DNA from: Magnolia sinica
Taxonomy: Eukaryota > Streptophyta > Magnoliopsida > Magnoliales > Magnoliaceae
Length of the DNA: 64,000 nucleotides
Assembly: GCF_029962835.1 (NCBI RefSeq)
Contig: NC_080574.1
Coordinates: forward strand, 23,968,001-24,032,000
Direction of reading: 5' to 3'
Part shown: piece after piece, positions 58,432 to 64,000 of the stretch
Layout: the number at the start of each line of letters is the position of its first letter
Numbering within the stretch: position 1 is the stretch's first letter
Notes under the pieces: generated by a model
Database searches by the model: none
Told to the model about the DNA's origin: nothing
The model's input: the letters and a program-made list of their open reading frames with translations, nothing else
Position numbers and translations under genes: made by a program

Positions 58432-58930
58432 TGCCATGATTCCTTTTGTATTTTTGTTCGGGTGGGTGTGTCTATTGATGCATACTCTAAAGAGTGTCAC
58501 AGCCATTCACACCTTGACAAGCTTTGGGTTGGATGGTCCACTAAGTCGTTTTTGCCTTTTGTGAGATGACTGAAAGATGATATTACTGCATTTAGGAAAG
58601 AGATGGGGCCATTCAATCATCTGGAGACTTTTCTTTCCTATATATAGGATTTGGGTGGAGATCTTGATTTCCTATTTGCAATGGGGTCCTTGACAGAAGC
58701 CACAGTAAGATGAGGAATCTCTAACCTCGTACAAATAGGTTTCCATCTTTTCTCCTCTTCTGTGCTCGTTTGGCAAAACACCCCCATTCTCATCCCTTTA
58801 GAACTGCCCATCTCTACCTTATTCATCCAATGTCGTGGGAATGGATTTTTGGTACGATTTCTTTCTCAGTGACCATGAACTTCAATCATATGACATGTGA
58901 TAGTTATCTATCTCATCAGCAAGTGGCTTA
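58432..58930. repeat. About 500-bp duplicated segment, copy 2
   Basis: Partner of 50285-50790 with the same word order (ctattgatgcatactct, agctttgggttggatggtcc, tttaggaaagagatggggcc, atttgcaatggggtccttga, atatgacatgtgatagtt). Noncoding as far as can be seen. Confidence 0.8.
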
Positions 58931-59190
58931 AGTTAATTTCTAGCAAGATAACTAATTACATATGCGCGATTGCACAGCTATTTGTAGGACTTTTCTTGCT
59001 ACAAGTGCATTGAATATTGTCTTGTATCAGAAACCATTCTACGAGGGAATGCACCATGACTTTTCACCGTCCAGGCACACAATGTTGGATGTGCATGTGC
59101 AATCATTGCCATATTAATTGATTTCACCACTAACACTACTCATGCTAGGTTTGATGCACTCATGCAACTAAAGAATAATAATTATATTTA

Positions 59191-59533
59191 GGGTTTGTTT
59201 GTTTCACCAATTATTTCAATATGTAAAGGAAATGTGATATCATTACAATTTTATCACTATTAAACCAAACACTTTGCAATCATGGATCAAATGAAGATGC
59301 ATTTAGGAGATTGGATTAGAAATTCGTAATCATTGTACTTTTTCTTAATATTAGCATAAAGATTTTCAATCCAATAATAATATCAGTTTATTTTAATGAT
59401 GATTTGATATAAAAGTAATATAAAAATGTTACCATTACAATTTTATAATTTTATCTCGGAATCCACAGTCAAATGCAACTATTGTCAAGAGACAAGTAAT
59501 TTGTAATCATAATACATTTAAACAGACGAAAGG
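59191..59533. mobile_element. Tourist-like MITE, TTA target duplication
   Basis: Left gggtttgtttgtttc and right aaacagacgaaagg, flanked by TTA at 59188-59190 and 59534-59536. Its reverse complement aligns word by word with the MITE at 35284-35664 (gattacaaatt, cttgtctctt, atttttatattac, tttggtttaatagtgata). 343 bp, noncoding. Confidence 0.78.
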
Positions 59534-59536
59534 TTA

Positions 59537-61610
59537 AGGAAAGAAGGGTTCTTTACATCCTTTCAACTTCTACTAAAAGACTAACATAAGATACCCAAAA
59601 AAAAATAAAAATGCTATGGATTTTAGTGGCAGACTTCTCATTTGTGTTTTTCTTTTCTTTTTTTTTCCTTTGTTTTTACAATTTCAATAAAAGGCATGTT
59701 ACTAGGTACTTGGGATGCATTAAATATTTCTAATGGCCTAGTTAACTACTGGGCAGTGGCATTCTAATTATAGGAGCATCCCTAGCAGCATGAGTGACCA
59801 TCTAATGACTGAACTTGATTTTGAGGCCAAATCATGTTAAGAGTGAATTCCACCAAAGGTCCTTACAAGTGTGATGTTTTAGCTAGCGTGCATGCAAAAA
59901 TATTGGCTATTCATGTGAGACCCACATCTTGAATCAGCCACTTACAGTGTGCCACGTGGATCAGGAAGCATCTTCATTTGTTTAACTTCCCAAGGAAAGT
60001 GGTGTCCTCTACATATGCCTTTCATCCTCAGCCACTGTCACCTTGTTCAGCCATAGTCTTGTTTTCATCCATTTATCCAAAATGGACCACATGTTTCGGA
60101 TGGTTTAAATCCAAATGCATGCATGCAGCTAACAATGGGTAAGTGAATGTATATGGATCATCATACTCTGGCAGCGTATCAAATAACCAGCTGGGCGAAA
60201 TTTGTGATGTCCTTGTGGGCTCTTTGACAAGAGCCACACTGAGAAGGGATGAATCCTTCTCTCTCTCTCTCTCTCTCTCTCTCTAATAGATATTACAGAT
60301 CATGCTCGTCCCTAGAGCTTCTTTTGAGCATTAAGTTTGTACAAGTGAATACAAACCGTTGGTTCGATGGGCCTCACAGTGGATGTTCGAATTTGAAGGT
60401 CTCAGCTATAGAATATTTGAACTTCTAGCAGTTGAGAGGGAAATGTATTTGTTCTTTTCCTTCTTAACTCTTTCTTTGTTGGCCACCTATTGAAACGCTT
60501 TGGATTTTTTTTTCATCTAGGAGATTTCAGTGAGTGGACCATTCACGGCAAGGCCCATTATTTCAACAGTTCTGATCATGGAACAATGGGCCCCACTTGT
60601 ACAAACTGATAGCCTGAGCACTGCAAAATATACAATTACCTTCTCTATGGGCTTATATACAAATTACATGGTCAAATTCAATCATCTAGTATGGGATGGC
60701 AGGCCCACCTCATCAAGCATTATCAATGGCTGAATCATGCCCGTGACAAGGTCCATGTCATTATCCGATAAAAATATGATGAGAATGACAAAAAAGCCAA
60801 TCATCCATCATACATGACATGGAAAAGGGAGGGAAATATTTCCAAAGGCATGTTGTGGACACCTTAACTAGATATTTTTTGAAGAGAGAAAATTAAATAA
60901 AGGAGCTAGGACCCAACACGGGTTGGGATCGGCCCAAGCCTAACCCCATTGATAAATGGACCAAGAATTCTAGTCCAAACCCAACCGGAAACTATTACCC
61001 AGCGGTTGGACCTGACCCACTTAAAATTCATGAAACCCAAGCCCGACCCAACCTCACCCATCTAATTGTAATAAAGTTAGGCTCAACCAATTAGGCCCAA
61101 CCCGTCATGACCCAACTCAGGTTTTAGAACGACAGGCGCAGATAAGATATGCCCAGCCCAGCCCAGTTTGGGATAAATTAGGATTTCCCCATTGAGCCAG
61201 GTCATTTGAGGTCAAATAAAATAAGATTCATAAAAGAAATGTCAGTTAGTATGAACATCATACTCACAACTTCCCTCTAAATCTAGCTGTTGTTGAAGCT
61301 CCATCTATAAATAGTCTTTTTAGATCAAAATTTGAAAGTGAGAACCCCTTACTTTATTCAGTGTAGCTACTTTAGCTGGATTAACGTGGCATGTATGATC
61401 CATCGTGGAGGTGGTTGGAGGGCCTAGCAAGCTCAACTGAAATTCAGCCTAATGTTTTATAGGGATACAAAGCTACAAGGAAGCTCGGTAGTCTGTTTGT
61501 CATCTTTCATAATATAGCAAACACCATGCAAGCATTCCATGACCCCCAAAAAAAAAAGGAAAAAATAAAAATAAAAATCATAATAGAAAATGAAGAAAAG
61601 AAAATGGTGT
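59537..61610. other. Intergenic upstream of the GDSL gene, (CT)n run
   Basis: A (CT)n run is at 60257-60284. A stretch of cccaacc/gggttgg words is at 60905-61160. An A-rich run is at 61550-61600. The frame at 60530-60733 has no recognisable motif. No other gene is seen. Confidence 0.45.
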
Positions 61611-61619
61611 AACAAAACC

Positions 61620-62143
61620 GAGAGCAGATTGCGTTCTGCCCTGCCAGGACGGAATAGTTCCAATCAGGGGCTCTGTGGGGCTCACCATGATGTATGAATT
61701 TAATCCACACCGTTCATCCATTTTTCCAGATAATTTTTTATGAAATAAAACCAAAATCAGGTGGATCCGAGGCTCAAGTGGACCACACCACAGGAAGCAG
61801 CGGAGATAATGATGCCACGGTTGAAATCTTCATATCCCACTGTGATGTTTATTTCCCATCCAACCTGTTCATAAGGTCACACAAACTTGGATGAAGAGAA
61901 ACAAAAATTTCATCATAATCCAAATCTTCTGTGGCCCCCTGTAAGTTTTCAACTGTAGGCGTTCAATCCCCACTGTGTGGTCCACTTGAGCCATGGATCT
62001 ATCTCATTTTTGTACTAATATCCTAAAATGATATGGAAAAATGAATGAACAACATGGATAAAACCAATACATCAAGGTGGGCCCCACAGAGCCCGTACAT
62101 GGACCGATTCCGTCAAGGAAAGGGCAGGACGCAATCCGCTTAC
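61620..62143. mobile_element. Mutator-like MITE next to the GDSL gene
   Basis: Ends gagagcagattgcgttctgc and the inverse of gggcaggacgcaatccgcttac pair over about 22 bp with four mismatches. The flanks are a perfect 9-bp duplication AACAAAACC (61611-61619 and 62144-62152), the length typical of Mutator-type elements. 524 bp. Further inner inverted words (ggggctctgtggggctcacc and ggtgggccccacagagcccg) make most of it fold back. It ends 164 bp before the first ATG of the GDSL gene, so it supplies much of the proximal promoter. Confidence 0.85.
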
Positions 62144-62307
62144 AACAAAACCACCAAAAACCTGCAAAAGCAAAAAGGCAGTTAAAAAGCAATATTTCAT
62201 GGGACTGCTTACAAGGTAGCAGTTTCAAAAGGAACCATATCCTTCTCACTCCACCACCTTTATATTCACTACACCAACATCACCTACATCTTGAGTTTGA
62301 TCACCCA

Positions 62308-64000
62308 ATGTCTTTAAAGATTAAGAGAAACATGGAAAAACCAAGCTCTAGGCTTGTGTCCGCCATTGCTCGATTTCATTGGTTTGTAGCCATTTTCATT
62401 TTCATGCACTGCTCAGTTGGAGCACATGGTTCGAATCAGGTCCCGGCCATGTTCGTGTTCGGGGACTCGTTGGTCGATGTCGGAAACAATAACTTCCTGA
62501 ATTCATTAGCCAAGGCTAATTACTTTCCTTATGGGATTGACTACTATCAGGGGGCCACTGGAAGATTCTGTAATGGAAGAACCATAGTAGATTTTTTGGG
62601 TATGTTCTTTTTTCTTTTCTTTCTTTTCCTTCATTGGGGCACTTGGACGGTCCAGACTAACCATTATGTATGTATTATAATACATGAACTACCACATGAA
62701 AATTACCCATACGATCAATTGCCTATAAATGGATGGTCCGGATCATTTAAGGGACAGGTCAATAGAAAATGGTGTAAATTTAATTATGAGACAGGTCTTT
62801 TTTGGGGGGCTTAGAAAAGCACAATCTATTCTAGTTGCCCTAAAATGAAACACAAGGCCAGCCCAAGAGTGCATGGCCCAAGTGCTCAATGAGCCAGCCA
62901 AGCCCATCAACGGCCCAAAATTTGTTTGTGAATTTCTTTGTTCATTTAATTAGGAAAATGACAATTTTTCAATTATTACTTTTAAGTTAATGAAAGAAAG
63001 ATCTAATTTCATTATCATTCGAATGATCAGGTGATCTATTGGGTGTACCGAGTCTTCCAGCCTACGCAGACCCTAACACGTTTGGAAGAAGAATACTTAG
63101 CGGAGTTAATTATGCTTCAGCAGCCGGTGGCATCCTCGACGAGACCGGCTCCTACTTTGTGCTTACTCCCTAATTACATCTTAATTATTATACTTTTGGA
63201 ATGTTTTAATAGTTATTAATTTCATGATTGAGAGAGAGGGGCTCACAATCCACTGGTCTGAAATGTTCAACTGCTACCTTTTGATGGGCCATGCCATTTG
63301 ATCAGCAGACTTTTACACAGAGTCTGGGCTTTATTGGGCATTACACTTTTCAACCATACATTTAAAGGCCCGGGGCTATAAAGCCCAAATATAACAGTGG
63401 TTCAGATTACTGGTCGATGGGTGCCATATGCAAACAATTAAAAATGAATATAAGAAGATGGGTGGGACCAGAATCAAATAGAAATTATTTTTAACCATTG
63501 GATTTGCATTTGTTATGACAGGGAGATCGATTCAGCCTCAACCAGCAGGTGCTAAATTTCGAAAACACATTGAATGACTTGAGAAATCAGATGGACAGTA
63601 GGACTTTGGGCACATACCTAGCCAAGTCCATAGTGTTCATGGTGCTTGGCAGCAATGACTACCTCAACAACTATCTTTTGCCATCTATGTACTCTTCTAG
63701 CTACACATACACCCCTCAGCAATACGCTGACCTTCTCCTCAACCACTACGCCCGCCAGTTAGTGGTACTAATGCCTACATATATACATACATACACACAT
63801 ATGCATGTAGCAACAGCACCTAAAATGCACCAACGTTAGAGAAACCAGGGTTTTATCTGTTTATGTTTTGATGACAGAGTTCCAACCCATAAACCCTTCT
63901 TGCAGGCACTCTACAGCCTAGGATTAAGGAAGTTCATGCTAACAGGGGTGGGTCCACTTGGTTGCATCCCCAACCAATTAGCGACAGGCGTTCATGCTCC
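62308..64000 (+). CDS. GDSL esterase/lipase (SGNH hydrolase), 5' part, four exons
   Basis: Exons are 62308-62599, 63031-63158, 63522-63761 and 63906 to the window edge, each with GT/AG borders; introns are 431, 363 and 144 bp. ATGs at 62308 and 62332 are both in frame. Either gives a hydrophobic signal sequence (FHWFVAIFIFMHCSVGAHG), so the enzyme is probably secreted. Block I is FVFGDSLVDVGNNN with the nucleophilic Ser. Then come ATGRFCNGRTIVDFLG, SGVNYASAAGGILDETG (the oxyanion Gly block) and VLGSNDYLNNYLLP (the oxyanion Asn block). Exon 4 gives LRKFMLTGVGPLGCIPNQLA. The C-terminal Asp-His block lies beyond the window. Reading through intron 1 creates a false continuous frame. The family hydrolyses ester bonds of lipids or cutin-type substrates; the substrate here is unknown. 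No disabling change is seen. Confidence 0.95.

Noticed and set aside
61550..61600. A-rich run as the tail of a retroposed gene
   Set aside because: No coding or processed-gene sequence precedes it, and no flanking duplication was found.
62077..62814. A continuous 245-codon frame covering the GDSL start
   Set aside because: It begins inside the MITE and runs into intron 1. Family motifs end at GRTIVDFLG, followed by a GT donor, and resume at 63031.

Overview
The window looks like nuclear DNA from a flowering plant. It is AT-rich and dominated by fragments of plant Ty3/gypsy and Ty1/copia retrotransposons, plant L1-type LINEs with a C-terminal RNase H, a tRNA-derived SINE, foldback MITEs rich in gtggggcccac, and microsatellites. 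The species cannot be fixed from sequence alone. Only one gene looks intact: the first four exons of a GDSL esterase/lipase gene on the + strand (62308 to the window end). No bacterial-type operons, CRISPR arrays, rRNA genes or functional tRNA genes were seen.

Layout. 1-10.3 kb is intergenic, with GAGTC-rich low-complexity DNA, a solo LTR (2345-3068, 5-bp target duplication), microsatellites and short tandem repeats. 10.3-13.0 kb holds a 5'-truncated LINE (LINE A) with a perfect 13-bp target duplication, apparently inserted inside an older SINE. 14.7-35.3 kb is a nested complex. An old LINE (LINE B, minus strand) was hit by two solo LTRs and by a complete-length Ty3/gypsy chromovirus-like element (16333-32002, target duplication CTTTC). 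That element was hit in turn, about 25 bp from its 3' LTR, by an Athila-lineage element (17062-26764). LTR divergence by eye (about 5% for the outer pair, about 3% for the inner pair) agrees with this order. 35.3-50 kb is a MITE and repeat field with Tourist-like, hAT-like and foldback elements, a tandem MITE pair and a degenerate minisatellite. 50.3-58.9 kb is an old minus-strand Ty1/copia element, broken by a solo copia LTR, a piece of the chromovirus LTR and a SINE with a 16-bp target duplication. It lies between two copies of a roughly 500-bp duplicated segment. 59-64 kb is lower in repeats and carries the GDSL gene. A 524-bp Mutator-like MITE with a 9-bp target duplication ends 164 bp before its first ATG.

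All transposon coding regions carry stops, frameshifts or lost catalytic residues. Many changes are C-to-T or G-to-A transitions, as expected for methylated, silenced repeats. The window therefore records successive insertions, LTR-LTR recombination to solo LTRs, and MITE seeding next to a gene. I see no gene cluster or clearly new system. The most useful leads are the MITE-derived GDSL promoter, the seven LTR copies of one family with a conserved TTACTAT(A/T)2ATAGTAA palindrome, the odd inverted flanks of the Athila element, and the LINE-in-SINE nest.
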